Notes: generated by a model not told the origin, from the letters alone. 64,000 nucleotides of DNA from Massilia sp. Leaf139 (GCF_001424165.1 NZ_LMOJ01000001.1:1398976-1462975), one strand, 5' to 3'; positions 49,149 to 59,734 are shown, numbered from the stretch's first letter. Made by a program: numbers and translations.

Positions 49149-49351
49149 ATTAGCCACCCCGGCTTCTGTTGGAATATTCACTAGTCGATTTCTTTGTCTA
49201 AGGCATAACACGAATGTAGCCTAAGCCTAGCAGAAAATCCAGTTACCGAGGGAGAGAACCGCGGACTAGCCCCGCCTTCGCTTGCGCAGCAGTGAAAGAA
49301 TGCTACGATGCCGCCCATAATTATTTCCTGATAATCCCAAAGGGAGACACC

Positions 49352-50662
49352 ATGAGCGGTCCACGATACCCCGGCTTCGACACCCTGTCGCTGCACGCGG
49401 GCGCAGCGCCCGACCCGGCCACCGGCGCACGCGCCACACCCATCCACTTCACCTCTTCCTTCGCCTTTCGCGACTCCGACCACGCCGCCTCGCTGTTCAA
49501 CATGGAACGCAGCGGCCATGTCTATTCGCGCATCTCGAACCCGACCAATGCGGTGCTGGAAGAACGCATCGCGGCGCTGGAAGGCGGCGTGGCCGGCATC
49601 GCCACCGCCAGCGGCCAGGCGGCGATGCACTTGGGCCTGTCGACCATCGCCGGCGCCGGCTCGCACATCGTCGCCTCGCGCGCGCTCTACGGCGGCTCGC
49701 ACAACCTGCTGGCTTATACGCTGAAGCGCTTCGGCATCGAGACGAGCTTCGTCGATCCGCGCGACCTCGACGCCTGGCGCGCCGCGATCCGGCCGGAGAC
49801 CAAAGTGCTGTTCGGCGAGACCCTCGGCAATCCGGGCCTGGACGTGCTCGACATCCCGCGCATCGCCGCGCTTGCGCACGAACACGACCTGCCGCTGATG
49901 GTCGACGCCACCTTCACCACGCCCTACCTCCAGCGTCCCTTCGACCTGGGCGCGGATCTGGTCTTCCATTCCGCCACCAAGTTCCTGTGCGGGCACGGCA
50001 CGGCGATCGGCGGCCTGCTGGTCGACGGCGGCACCTTCGACTGGCAAGGCGCCTACGCGCGCAGCGGCCGCTTCGGCGAACTGTGCGAACCCTACGAGGG
50101 ATTCCACGGCATGGTGTTCGCGGAAGAGTCGACCGTCGGCGCCTTTGCCCTGCGCGCCCGGCGCGAAGGACTGCGCGACTTCGGCGCCGTGATGAGTCCC
50201 CACAACGCCTTCGCCGTGCTGCAGGGGATCGAAACGCTCGGCCTGCGCATGGATCGCCACGTCGCCAACACGCGCCGCGTGATCGACTTCCTGCTGGCGC
50301 ATCCGGCCGTCGCCTCGGTCTCCTATCCTGAACTCGAGAGCCATCCCGACCATGCGCTCGCCAGGAGCCTGCTGCCGAAAGGCTGCGGCGCCGTCTTCAC
50401 CTTCAACCTGAAAGGCGACCGCGCCGCCGGCCGGCGCTTCGTCGATGCCTTGAAAGTGTTTTCGCACCTGGCGAACGTGGGCGACGCCAAGTCGCTCGTC
50501 ATCCACCCGGCCTCGACCACCCACTTCCGCGTGCCGCCCGAGCAGCTGGCGGCGAGCGGCATCACCGAAGGCACGATGCGCCTCTCGGTCGGCCTGGAAG
50601 ACGCGGACGACCTGATCGAAGACCTGGGCCGCGCCCTCAAACTGTCGCAGAAGGGAGCCTGA
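49352..50662 (+). CDS. O-acetylhomoserine sulfhydrylase family PLP enzyme
   Basis: Cys/Met metabolism PLP-dependent enzyme, 436 residues. It starts MSGPRYPGFDTLSLHAGAAP and has YSRISNPTNAVLEERIAALE, LPLMVDATFTTPYLQRPF, and the PLP lysine near residue 210 in VFHSATKFLCGHGTAIGG. It probably makes homocysteine from O-acetylhomoserine and sulfide. GGGAG lies five bases before the ATG. It is the first gene of a three-gene unit with an alpha/beta hydrolase and a DUF962 protein. Confidence 0.9.
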   Translation: MSGPRYPGFDTLSLHAGAAPDPATGARATPIHFTSSFAFRDSDHAASLFNMERSGHVYSRISNPTNAVLEERIAALEGGVAGIATASGQAAMHLGLSTIAGAGSHIVASRALYGGSHNLLAYTLKRFGIETSFVDPRDLDAWRAAIRPETKVLFGETLGNPGLDVLDIPRIAALAHEHDLPLMVDATFTTPYLQRPFDLGADLVFHSATKFLCGHGTAIGGLLVDGGTFDWQGAYARSGRFGELCEPYEGFHGMVFAEESTVGAFALRARREGLRDFGAVMSPHNAFAVLQGIETLGLRMDRHVANTRRVIDFLLAHPAVASVSYPELESHPDHALARSLLPKGCGAVFTFNLKGDRAAGRRFVDALKVFSHLANVGDAKSLVIHPASTTHFRVPPEQLAASGITEGTMRLSVGLEDADDLIEDLGRALKLSQKGA

Positions 50663-50664
50663 AC

Positions 50665-51489
50665 ATGATCTTCGATATCGCAGGGAAGGCAGCCTATTGC
50701 TACAGCGGCGGCAAGCCCTTCGACGCGGCGCTGCCGACCGTCGTCTTCATCCACGGCGCCCAGAACGACCACTCCGTCTGGGGCCTGCAGTCGCGCTGGT
50801 TCGCGCACCATGGCTACGGCGTGCTCGCCGTCGACCTGCCCGGCCACGGGCGCAGCGCCGGCCCGGCCCTGGCGACGGTGGAGGCGATGGCGGACTGGCT
50901 GCTGGCTGTGCTCGATGCCGCCGGCGTCGCCCAGGCCGTCCTCGTCGGCCACAGCATGGGTTCGCTGGTATCGCTGGAAGCGGCCCATCGCGCGCCGGGC
51001 AAGGTGCGCGCCCTGGCCATGCTCGGCACCACCTATCCGATGAAGGTCTCCGACACCCTGCTCGCCACCGCGCGCGACGACGAGGGCATGGCCATCGACA
51101 TGGTCAACATCTGGTCGCATTCGACCTGGGCCCACAAGCCCTCCAGTCCGGGGCCGGGCTTCTCTGTGATGGGCGGCGCGCGGCGCCTGATGCAGCGCAT
51201 GTCGGCGCTCAATCCGCAGCAGCTCTTCCACAAGGACTTCTCGGCCTGTAACGCCTATGCCAATGGCGAAGCAGCTGCAGCGGCCGTGCGCTGTCCAGTG
51301 CTGTTCATCTTCGGCAGCAAGGACATGATGACCCCGGCCCGCTCGACGGAGGCGTTGACGAGTGCGATGGCCCACGGCAAGGTGGTGCAGGTCGACGCCG
51401 GCCATTCCCTGATGAGCGAGCAGCCCGACGCGATGCTGGACGCGCTGGCGGCGTTCACAAGCACATTGAAACAGGAGACGACGGCATGA
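50665..51489 (+). CDS. Alpha/beta hydrolase
   Basis: A 274-residue alpha/beta hydrolase fold. Motifs: VVFIHGAQNDHSVWG (oxyanion hole), nucleophile elbow VLVGHSMGSLVSLEAAH with catalytic Ser, VLFIFGSKDMMTPA (acid) and VDAGHSLMSEQPD (His). The substrate is unknown. It starts 2 bp after the sulfhydrylase gene, so the role may be linked to sulfur or acyl metabolism, though this is a guess. Confidence 0.88.
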   Translation: MIFDIAGKAAYCYSGGKPFDAALPTVVFIHGAQNDHSVWGLQSRWFAHHGYGVLAVDLPGHGRSAGPALATVEAMADWLLAVLDAAGVAQAVLVGHSMGSLVSLEAAHRAPGKVRALAMLGTTYPMKVSDTLLATARDDEGMAIDMVNIWSHSTWAHKPSSPGPGFSVMGGARRLMQRMSALNPQQLFHKDFSACNAYANGEAAAAAVRCPVLFIFGSKDMMTPARSTEALTSAMAHGKVVQVDAGHSLMSEQPDAMLDALAAFTSTLKQETTA

Positions 51490-51776
51490 GTTTCGACGAG
51501 TTCTATCCCTATTACCTCACCCAGCACGCCGACCGCCGCTGCCGGCGCACGCACTTCATCGGCAGCTCCGGCGCGCTGCTGGCGATCGCCACGGCAGTCG
51601 TCACCGGCAACGCCTGGTGGGTGCTGGTCGCCCTCGTGTTCGGCTATGGCGGGGCCTGGATCGGGCATTTCTTCTACGAGCACAACAAGCCGGCGACCTT
51701 CGCGCAGCCCTGGCTGTCGTTCAAGGCGGACTGGGTGATGTACTGGCAGATGCTGACGGGGAAGCTGAGTTTCTGA
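51486..51776 (+). CDS. DUF962/Mpo1-like small membrane protein
   Basis: A 96-residue protein with YYLTQHADRRCRRTHFIGSS, then two membrane segments and WIGHFFYEHNKPATF, the DUF962 signature with conserved histidines. Yeast Mpo1 of this family is an iron-dependent dioxygenase of 2-hydroxy fatty acids. It overlaps the hydrolase gene by 4 bp (ATGA at 51486-51489). Confidence 0.85.
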   Translation: MSFDEFYPYYLTQHADRRCRRTHFIGSSGALLAIATAVVTGNAWWVLVALVFGYGGAWIGHFFYEHNKPATFAQPWLSFKADWVMYWQMLTGKLSF

Positions 51777-51782
51777 TGTCGT

Positions 51783-51815
51783 GGGGTGAACGATGCCATT
51801 GGCATCGCTCACCCC
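51783..51815. terminator. Large hairpin between convergent DUF962 and YihY genes
   Basis: GGGGTGAACGATGCC (51783-51797) pairs with GGCATCGCTCACCCC (51801-51815) with one mismatch. It may be an intrinsic terminator or a member of the REP-like class, though it lacks the GTAGG ends. Confidence 0.55.
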
Positions 51816-51822
51816 TATGGGT

Positions 51823-53193
51823 TCAATGGCCGGCGAAATAGCTGGCGATGGTCTGCTCCAACCCCTGCGCCACCGCCGCTTCCACCTGCCGCGCCAGCGC
51901 CTCGGTATCGAGCGACAGGCGCGAGCCCGCCACCTGCTGCGCGTTCGGCGCCAGCGTCGCCGCGGCCCCGCCGAACACGAACAAGCGGTACACGTCCGCC
52001 ACCCGCAGCAGGCCGGGGTCGGCCAGCAGCACCCAATCCTCGGCCCCCGCGCGCCCGGCCGCGCCCCAGCCTTGCGGCCCCGCCTCGCGCTGCACCCGTC
52101 CGACCCAGCCGGCCGCCACCATCCCCTCGAGCAGCACGCTCAGTTCGTCGTAACCGATGCGCGTATGGCGCCGGATCGCGTTCGCCGACACCAGGGCCGA
52201 GCCGGTCGCATGCGCCCCGCCGTGCAGCACCTTGAGCACGGCCATGGCGTCGACAAAGGCGCCGCCCGGCGCCGGCACATGCCACCAGCGCTCGTAGCGC
52301 ACCACCGGCAAGGCGGCCGCCACCACCGCGCCCAGCAGCGTGATCAGCCAGGACAGGTACATCCACAGCAGGAACAGCGGCAGCGCGGCGAGGGCGCCGT
52401 AGATGATGGCGTAGGTCGGAAACTGGCGGATGAACAGGGCGAACAGGCGCTTGGCCAGCTCGAAGGCGATCGCCGCCGCCAGCGCGCCCCACAGGGCGTC
52501 GCGCCAGTCGACATGGCGGTTCGGCACGGCCACGTATAGCAGGGTATAGGCGCCGGTGGTGAGCGCGACCGAGGCCAGCGTCGCCAGGATCGCGCCGACG
52601 AAAGGAAGCGCCCTGGTCACGCCGCCGGTCGCCGTGAACAGCTGGGCCGTGAGGCTGATCGACAGGCCGAACAGCAAGGGGCCGAGCGTGATCAGGGCCC
52701 AGTAGGTGAGCACGCGCTGCATCAGCGGGCGCGGCCGCCGCACACGCCAGATCTGGTTGAAGACGCGCTCGATCATGCCCATCATCGCCGTCGTCGTGAA
52801 CAGCAGCACGACGGCGCCGAGGGCGGACAGGCCCTTGGCCTTGTCGGCAAATTGCGTCAGGTTGGCGATGATCGTGTTCGAGATGGCGCGCGGGATCAGG
52901 GCCTGTGCGAAATACGTTTCCAGGGCCGTACGGAGCTGACCGAAGATCGGAAACGTGGTAAAAATGGCCAGTACGATCGTCAGCAGGGGCACCAGCGCCA
53001 GCGTCGTCGTAAAGGTGAGGCTGCCGGCGACCTGCGGCAGCATTTCCTCGCGCAGGCGGCGCCGCGCGAAGCGGATCAGGTCGCGTACCTCGATCAGGCT
53101 GAGGCCGCGCACGCGCTCGAAGCCGTCGCTAAAGAGCTCGTTCGTGGAACGCGACAGGGTGTTTAATTTCGCGTGAACCGTTTTGGAAAGCAT
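51823..53193 (-). CDS. YihY/BrkB family inner-membrane protein
   Basis: A 456-residue protein with several membrane segments. Family features are EMLPQVAGSLTFTTTLALVP, FADKAKGLSALGAVVLLFTT, MIERVFNQIWRVRRPRPLMQ and a soluble C-terminal region of about 150 residues. It was once thought to be a ribonuclease (RNase BN), a claim since withdrawn for the family. Its function is unsettled. It is divergent from wrbA and convergent with the DUF962 gene. Confidence 0.9.
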   Translation of the reverse strand: MLSKTVHAKLNTLSRSTNELFSDGFERVRGLSLIEVRDLIRFARRRLREEMLPQVAGSLTFTTTLALVPLLTIVLAIFTTFPIFGQLRTALETYFAQALIPRAISNTIIANLTQFADKAKGLSALGAVVLLFTTTAMMGMIERVFNQIWRVRRPRPLMQRVLTYWALITLGPLLFGLSISLTAQLFTATGGVTRALPFVGAILATLASVALTTGAYTLLYVAVPNRHVDWRDALWGALAAAIAFELAKRLFALFIRQFPTYAIIYGALAALPLFLLWMYLSWLITLLGAVVAAALPVVRYERWWHVPAPGGAFVDAMAVLKVLHGGAHATGSALVSANAIRRHTRIGYDELSVLLEGMVAAGWVGRVQREAGPQGWGAAGRAGAEDWVLLADPGLLRVADVYRLFVFGGAAATLAPNAQQVAGSRLSLDTEALARQVEAAVAQGLEQTIASYFAGH

Positions 53194-53206
53194 GTTGTCG
53201 TTCTAG

Positions 53207-53889
<683 letters not shown>

Positions 53890-53890
<1 letters not shown>

Positions 53891-54288
53891 TGCAAACCCA
53901 AAAGCTCTTCCACGGTGGCGCCATCGCCAGCCTGATCTGGCTGATCGGCTGGCTGGTGGCCTGGGAAATCTGGGTCGCCCCGCTGCACCCGGGCGGTTCG
54001 CTGCTAGCGCTTAAAGCCTTACCGCTGCTGCTGCCGCTGCGCGGCGTCATCAAACGCGACCTCTACACGCTGCAATGGTCGTCGATGGTGATCCTGATCT
54101 ACTTCACCGAGGGCGTGGTGCGCGCCTGGAGCGATACCGGCGAGCTCTCGCGCATGATGGCGCTCGGCGAGGTCGGCCTGGTCTGCGTGTATTTCGCCTG
54201 CGCCCTGCTCTACCTGCGTCCCTATAAAAAGGCGGCGCAGAAGCTGGCCAAGGAACTGCTCGACAAGGTAAAAGTGCCGCATGACTGA
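53890..54288 (+). CDS. DUF2069-type membrane protein
   Basis: A 132-residue protein with about four hydrophobic segments. It opens MQTQKLFHGGAIASLIWLI and has LPLLLPLRGVIKRDLYTLQW and YFTEGVVRAWSD, features of DUF2069. The ATG shares one base with the wrbA stop (TGATG at 53888-53892). The family lies next to wrbA in many betaproteobacteria. Its function is unknown. Confidence 0.82.
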
Positions 54289-55690
54289 GGATTTCCTCGG
54301 ACGCTGCCGCGGCATCGTGGGCACGTCCTGGGTGCTGTCCGGCGAGGCCGAGATGGCGCCCTACCTCACCGACTGGCGCGGCCGCTTCACCGGCCGCGCG
54401 CGCGCGGTGCTGCTGCCCGCCACCGTGGAGCAAGTCGCGCAACTGGTGGCCGCCTGCGCCGAGACCCGTGTGCCGATCGTGCCGCAAGGCGGGCGCACCG
54501 GCCTGGTGCTGGGTAGCGTGCCCGATGCCAGCGGCGCGGCCGTCGTGCTCTCGCTGCGGCGCCTGAACCGCATCCTCGAACTCGACACCACCAACCGCAC
54601 CATCACGGTCGAAGCCGGCGCCATCCTGCAGCAGATCCAGGACGCGGCCGCCGCGGCCGGCCTGCTATTCCCGCTCTCGCTGGCCGCCGAAGGCAGCTGC
54701 ACCATCGGCGGCAACCTGTCGACGAATGCCGGCGGAACCGCCGTACTGCGCTACGGGAACACGCGCGACCTGTGCCTGGGATTGCAGGTCGTCACCCCGC
54801 GCGGCGAAGTCTGGGACGGCCTGCGCGGCCTGCGCAAGGACAACACGGGCTATGCGCTGCGCGAACTGTTCATCGGCGCCGAAGGCACGCTGGGCGTGAT
54901 CACCGCTGCCGTGCTGAAACTCTATCCGCAGCCAAAGGCCTCGACCACGGCCCTGGTGGCGATGGAATCGCCCGAGCGCGCCCTGGCCCTGCTGTCGCTG
55001 ATGCAGGATCAGTGCGGATCGAACCTCACGGCCTACGAGCTGATGTCGGACTTCTGCCTGCGCCTGGTGGGCGAGCACTTCCCGCACCTGCCGCGCCCCT
55101 TCGCGCGCAGGCATGCGCAATACGCGCTGCTGGAAGTGTCGAGCAGCGAATCCGAACAGCACGCCGTCGGCCTGCTCGAAGGCGCGATCGAAGCCGCGCT
55201 CGAAGGCGGGCTGGCGGACGACGCCGTCGTGGCCACCTCGATGGCGCAGTCGACCGGCCTGTGGCAGCTGCGCGAACACATTCCGCTGGCGCAGGCGAAC
55301 GCCGGCAAGAACATCAAGCACGACGTCTCGCTGCCGATTTCGCAGATCTCCGCCTTCATCGCCGCCACCGACGCGCTGCTTGCCGCCGCCTTTCCGGGAT
55401 GCCAGGTGGTCTGCTTCGGCCACCTGGGCGACGGCAACCTGCACTACAACGTCGCGCCGGCGCAGGGCGTGTCGCACGACGCATTCCTGGGCAACCAGGG
55501 CGCCATCAACCGCATCGTGCACGACAGCGTGGCCCGTTTCGAGGGCTCGATCTCGGCCGAACACGGCATCGGCGCCCTCAAGCGCGACGACCTGCAGCGC
55601 TACAAGGATCCCGTCGAACTGAACATGATGCGTGCCATCAAAGGCGCCCTCGACCCGCTCGGCATCATGAACCCTGGCAAAATCTTGTGA
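54281..55690 (+). CDS. FAD-linked oxidase, GlcD/D-2-hydroxyacid dehydrogenase family
   Basis: Flavoprotein of 469 residues. The FAD-binding domain shows PQGGRTGLVLGSVPD, GGNLSTNAGGTAVLRYGNTR and GAEGTLGVITAAVLKLYPQP; the C-terminal domain shows VVCFGHLGDGNLHYNV and SISAEHGIGALKRDDL. The family oxidises D-2-hydroxyacids such as D-lactate or D-2-hydroxyglutarate. The start overlaps the previous gene by 8 bp. The substrate is not known. Confidence 0.88.
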   Translation: MTEDFLGRCRGIVGTSWVLSGEAEMAPYLTDWRGRFTGRARAVLLPATVEQVAQLVAACAETRVPIVPQGGRTGLVLGSVPDASGAAVVLSLRRLNRILELDTTNRTITVEAGAILQQIQDAAAAAGLLFPLSLAAEGSCTIGGNLSTNAGGTAVLRYGNTRDLCLGLQVVTPRGEVWDGLRGLRKDNTGYALRELFIGAEGTLGVITAAVLKLYPQPKASTTALVAMESPERALALLSLMQDQCGSNLTAYELMSDFCLRLVGEHFPHLPRPFARRHAQYALLEVSSSESEQHAVGLLEGAIEAALEGGLADDAVVATSMAQSTGLWQLREHIPLAQANAGKNIKHDVSLPISQISAFIAATDALLAAAFPGCQVVCFGHLGDGNLHYNVAPAQGVSHDAFLGNQGAINRIVHDSVARFEGSISAEHGIGALKRDDLQRYKDPVELNMMRAIKGALDPLGIMNPGKIL

Positions 55691-55701
55691 GGGAGCGAAC
55701 C

Positions 55702-56136
55702 ATGAAAACGACGATGACGATGCTGGCCCTGTGCGCGCTGGTGCAGAGCGCGGCGGCGCAGACGGTCTACAAATGTACGGTGGACGGCAAGGTGAGCTAC
55801 CGCGAGCAGCCCTGCGCCGAGGGCAAGACGACTCCCCTGACCGTGCCGCCGCCACCGCCTGGCGCCGACAAGGCCGCAGCGGCCAGCCTTGCCCGCAACA
55901 AGGCGCGCCTTGCGGCCGTCGAGAAGGAACGCAGCGCGGCGGCAGCGCGCGAGGAACGCGAGGGCGAACGCGCCGCCCGTGCCGAGGCGACGGCGCGCAG
56001 CAAATGCGACCGCCTGCGCCTGCAGCAGAAATGGGCGCAGGAAGACGTGGCGCGCGCCGGGCGCGAAGCGACCGAGGCCCAGCAAATCAAGGCGAGGCGG
56101 CAGGCGGAGGCATTGGCGGTTCAATGTCCGGGCTGA
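55702..56136 (+). CDS. DUF4124 domain-containing exported protein
   Basis: A 144-residue protein with signal peptide MKTTMTMLALCALVQSAAAQ and a DUF4124 start TVYKCTVDGKVSYREQPCAE (two conserved Cys). The rest is a long charged, alanine-rich helix, probably a coiled coil. GGGAG sits before the ATG. Its last 13 bp overlap the start of the permease gene. Its function is unknown. Confidence 0.82.
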   Translation: MKTTMTMLALCALVQSAAAQTVYKCTVDGKVSYREQPCAEGKTTPLTVPPPPPGADKAAAASLARNKARLAAVEKERSAAAAREEREGERAARAEATARSKCDRLRLQQKWAQEDVARAGREATEAQQIKARRQAEALAVQCPG

Positions 56137-58670
56137 GCACGCTCTCGCGCTGGCTGCTGCTCGGCGAGTGGCGCGCCCATCCGGTGCGCGCCGTGCTGGC
56201 GGTGACCGCCATCGCCGTCGGCGTCGCCATGGGCTTCGCCATCCACCTGATCAACGCCGCCGCCTTCAACGAATTTTCCAGCGCAATCAAAAGCCTGTCG
56301 GGCCAGGCCGACATCCAGGTCGCCGGGCGCGAAGCGCTGTTCGACGAAACCATTTATCCGCTGCTGGCGCAGACCGAGGGCGTCGCGCTGGCGTCGCCGG
56401 TGCTCGAGATCCAGGCGGCAGTGCCGCGTGCCGGAGGATCGCTGCGCCTGGTCGGCATCGACCCGCTGCGCGCCGGCTACATCGCGCCCGACCTGCTGGG
56501 CATGCCGCAGGACGGGCGCAGCAGCGACATCCTGGCCGACGACGCGGTCTTCCTCTCGCCCGCCGCGCAAAGCTGGCTGGGGCTGCAGCCTGGAGGACGG
56601 CTGACGGTACGTGCCGGCACCGGCGACCTGGCGCTGCGCCATGCCGGCCCGGTGCAGCGCGCACGGCCGGGGCAGCGCTTCGGCGTGATGGACATCGGCG
56701 CCCTGCAATGGCGCTTTGGCCAGCTGGGCAAACTCTCGCGCGTCGACCTCAAGCTGCGCGACGGCGTCAACCGCGCCGAGTTCGAAGCGCGCCTGACGGC
56801 GGATCTGGAGCGCCGCTTTCCGGGGCGCTTCCGTATCGGCCAGCCCAACGACAGCGACCAGCAAAGCCGCAACAATAACCTCAGCCGCGCCTACCGCGTG
56901 AACCTCACGGTGCTGGCCCTGGTCGCCCTGTTCACCGGCGCCTTCCTCGTTTTCTCGACCCAGGCGCTGTCGGTGATGCGCCGGCGCAGCCAGTTCGCGC
57001 TGCTGCGCGTGCTCGGCGTCGAACGCGGCCAGCTGCTGCGCCAGGTGCTGCTCGAAGGCGCCGGCCTGGGCGTGATCGGCGCGCTGCTGGGCGTGGCGGC
57101 CGGCTATGCGCTGGCTGCGCTGGCGCTGCGCTTCTTCGGCGGCGACCTCGGCGCGGGCTACTTCCCCGGCATCAAACCGCAAGTCGTGTTCACGCCGGTG
57201 GCAGCCACCGTCTTCTTCGCGCTGGGCCTGGGCGTCGCCCTGCTCGGCTGCCTGGCGCCGGCGCTGGAAGCGGCGCGCGCGCGGCCGGCCGTCGCTCTCA
57301 AGGCCGGCAACGACGAGGCCGCGCTGTCGCGCCTGTCGCGGGTCTGGCCGTCCCTGGTCTGCCTGGCGCTGGCCGCCCTGTTCGCGTTCGCGCCGCCCGT
57401 ATTCGAGCTGCCCCTGTTCGGCTATTTCGCGATCGCCCTGCTCCTGATCGGCGGCATCGGCCTGATGCCGCGCCTGGCCTCGGGCGGCTTCCGCCTGCTC
57501 GACCGCGCGCTGCTGCATTTGAAGCGCCCGCCGCCGGTGCTGGCGCTGACGCTGGCGCGCCTGGCGAACGCGCCCGGCCAGGCCTCGATCGCGCTGGGCG
57601 GCGTGCTGGCCAGCTTCAGCCTGATGGTCGCGATGGGCATCATGGTCGCGAGCTTTCGCATCTCGGTCGACGACTGGATGCGCCACATCCTGCCGGCCGA
57701 CCTGTATGTGCGCAGCAGCGCCGGCGGCAGTTCAGGTTTCTTCGGCAAGCCCGAGCAGGATGCGATCGCGCGCGCGGCGGTCGGCCAGGTGCAGTTCCTG
57801 CGCACGCGGCCGGTGTCGCTGGCGGCCGACCGGCCCGACGTGATCCTGATCGCGCGCGACATCGACGCTGCCGATCCGGGGCGGCTGCTGTTTCTCGTTG
57901 GAGATTCAAGCCCCGTACCCGCCGGTGCGCGCCCGGCCTGGGTGTCGGAAGCCATGCTCGACCTGTATGGTGTACAGGTCGGGCAGACGCTCACCGTACC
58001 GCTGGGCGGGAAGCCGGCCTCCTTCTTTGTGGCCGGCGTCTGGCGCGATTACGCCAACCAGTCCGGCTCGGTCGTCGTGCGCCTGGCGGACTACCGCGCC
58101 CTGACCGGCGCGCTCGAAGTGACCGACGCCGCGATCTATGCCGGCAGCGCGCGGGAGACCGACCGGATCGAACGCGCCCTGCGCCAGCTGCCCTTCGGCG
58201 GCGCCCTGCAGCTGGCCCGTCCCGGTGAAATCCGCGCGGCCAGCCTGCAGATCTTCGACCGCAGCTTCGCCGTCACCTACCTGCTGGAAGCGATCGCCAT
58301 CGTGATCGGTTTGTCGGGCGTGGCCGCCACCTTCTCGGCGCAGACGCTGGCGCGGGCGCGCGAGTTCGGCATGCTGCGCCATGTGGGCGTTACGCGCGGC
58401 CAGGTGCTCGGCATCCTCGCCTGCGAGGGCGGCTTGCTGACGACCCTCGGCGTGGGCTGCGGCTTCGCGCTCGGCCTCGTGATCAGCCTGATCCTGGTCT
58501 TCGTCGTCAACCCGCAGTCCTTCCACTGGACGATGGGGCTGCACCTGCCCTGGGGCTTGCTGGGCACGGTGGCTGCGGTGCTCGTCGCCGCATCGGTCGG
58601 CACGGCGCTGGTCTCGGGCCGTTATGCATTGTCGGGCGGGCCGGTACGCGCTGTCAGGGAGGATTGGTGA
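56124..58670 (+). CDS. FtsX-family ABC transporter permease
   Basis: An 848-residue inner-membrane protein of the MacB/FtsX class with two FtsX domains (about 260-390 and 715-840) and large extracytoplasmic parts. Features: RAVLAVTAIAVGVAMGFAIH, ALSVMRRRSQFALLRVLGVE and AREFGMLRHVGVTRGQVLG. The usual ATPase (LolD type) is absent next to it; its place is held by a DUF4124 gene, which overlaps it by 13 bp. It is followed by an AttH-like gene sharing one base. Confidence 0.87.
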   Translation: MSGLSTLSRWLLLGEWRAHPVRAVLAVTAIAVGVAMGFAIHLINAAAFNEFSSAIKSLSGQADIQVAGREALFDETIYPLLAQTEGVALASPVLEIQAAVPRAGGSLRLVGIDPLRAGYIAPDLLGMPQDGRSSDILADDAVFLSPAAQSWLGLQPGGRLTVRAGTGDLALRHAGPVQRARPGQRFGVMDIGALQWRFGQLGKLSRVDLKLRDGVNRAEFEARLTADLERRFPGRFRIGQPNDSDQQSRNNNLSRAYRVNLTVLALVALFTGAFLVFSTQALSVMRRRSQFALLRVLGVERGQLLRQVLLEGAGLGVIGALLGVAAGYALAALALRFFGGDLGAGYFPGIKPQVVFTPVAATVFFALGLGVALLGCLAPALEAARARPAVALKAGNDEAALSRLSRVWPSLVCLALAALFAFAPPVFELPLFGYFAIALLLIGGIGLMPRLASGGFRLLDRALLHLKRPPPVLALTLARLANAPGQASIALGGVLASFSLMVAMGIMVASFRISVDDWMRHILPADLYVRSSAGGSSGFFGKPEQDAIARAAVGQVQFLRTRPVSLAADRPDVILIARDIDAADPGRLLFLVGDSSPVPAGARPAWVSEAMLDLYGVQVGQTLTVPLGGKPASFFVAGVWRDYANQSGSVVVRLADYRALTGALEVTDAAIYAGSARETDRIERALRQLPFGGALQLARPGEIRAASLQIFDRSFAVTYLLEAIAIVIGLSGVAATFSAQTLARAREFGMLRHVGVTRGQVLGILACEGGLLTTLGVGCGFALGLVISLILVFVVNPQSFHWTMGLHLPWGLLGTVAAVLVAASVGTALVSGRYALSGGPVRAVREDW

Positions 58671-59734
58671 TGCGCCTGCTGTTGATTGTCATGCTGTTCT
58701 TGTCAGGCCTGGCCCAGGCCGCGCCGCCGACCTTCGCCCCGGTGACGCCGGGCCAGGCGCTCGCCTTTCCGCGCGATTACGGCGCCCATCCCGACTTCCG
58801 CACCGAATGGTGGTACGTCACCGGCTGGTTGAATACCTCCAGCGGCAAGCCGCTCGGTTTCCAGGTCACCTTCTTCCGCAGCCGCACCGAGCACGATCCG
58901 GCCAATCCGAGCGCGTTTGCGCCGCACCAGCTGGTGATCGGCCACGCCGCCCTGTCCGATCCGGCCGTCGGCCGCCTGGTGCACGCCGAGCGCAGCAGCC
59001 GCGCCGGTTTCGGGCTGGCCTGGGCGAAATCGGGCGACCTCGACGTGAAGCTCGACGACTGGCGCATGGTGCGCGGCGCCGACGGCAATTACCGCGTCAC
59101 CTTGAAATCGGCCGAGATCACGCTCGACCTGACCCTCGCGCCGACCCAGCCGGCGCTGATCCAGGGCGAAGGCGGCTATTCGCGCAAAGGCGCGGCGGCG
59201 CGGCACGCCAGCTATTACTACAGCCTGCCGCAGCTGAAGGTGACGGGTGTGGCCGGGCGCGGCACCGCTGCCGGGCCGGTCACGGGCAGCGCCTGGTTCG
59301 ACCACGAATGGTCGAGCGAGGCGCTGCAGCCCGAGGCCCAGGGCTGGGACTGGATCGGCGCCAATCTCGACGACGGCGGGGCGCTGATGGCTTTCCAGAT
59401 CCGCGCCAAGGACGGTGGTAAACTATGGGCGCACGCCACCGTGCGCGGCCGCGACGGCAGGGTCACCCGCTACGCGCCGGATCAGGTGGCGTTTTCTCCG
59501 CAAACGCGGTGGAAGTCGCCGCGTACCAATGCCGCCTATCCGGTCGCGACCACGATCGCGACGGGCGCCACGCGCTGGACGATCGCGCCCCTGCAGCTTG
59601 ACCAGGAACTCGACTCGCGCCGCTCGACCGGCGCCGTCTACTGGGAAGGCGCGGTGACGGTCGCGCGCGACGGCGTGCCGGCGGGACGCGGCTACCTCGA
59701 GATGACGGGCTATGTGCGGCAGATGAAACTGTGA
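58670..59734 (+). CDS. AttH/CrtC-like lipocalin-fold hydrolase
   Basis: A 354-residue exported protein (signal MRLLLIVMLFLSGLAQA) of the carotenoid 1,2-hydratase/AttH family: DYGAHPDFRTEWWYVTGWL, FQVTFFRSRTEHDPA and SAWFDHEWSSEALQPE. In attEFGH-type loci, this protein is paired with an FtsX-type permease and an ATPase. The ATG shares one base with the permease stop (TGATG at 58668-58672). Its substrate is unknown. Confidence 0.85.
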   Translation: MRLLLIVMLFLSGLAQAAPPTFAPVTPGQALAFPRDYGAHPDFRTEWWYVTGWLNTSSGKPLGFQVTFFRSRTEHDPANPSAFAPHQLVIGHAALSDPAVGRLVHAERSSRAGFGLAWAKSGDLDVKLDDWRMVRGADGNYRVTLKSAEITLDLTLAPTQPALIQGEGGYSRKGAAARHASYYYSLPQLKVTGVAGRGTAAGPVTGSAWFDHEWSSEALQPEAQGWDWIGANLDDGGALMAFQIRAKDGGKLWAHATVRGRDGRVTRYAPDQVAFSPQTRWKSPRTNAAYPVATTIATGATRWTIAPLQLDQELDSRRSTGAVYWEGAVTVARDGVPAGRGYLEMTGYVRQMKL

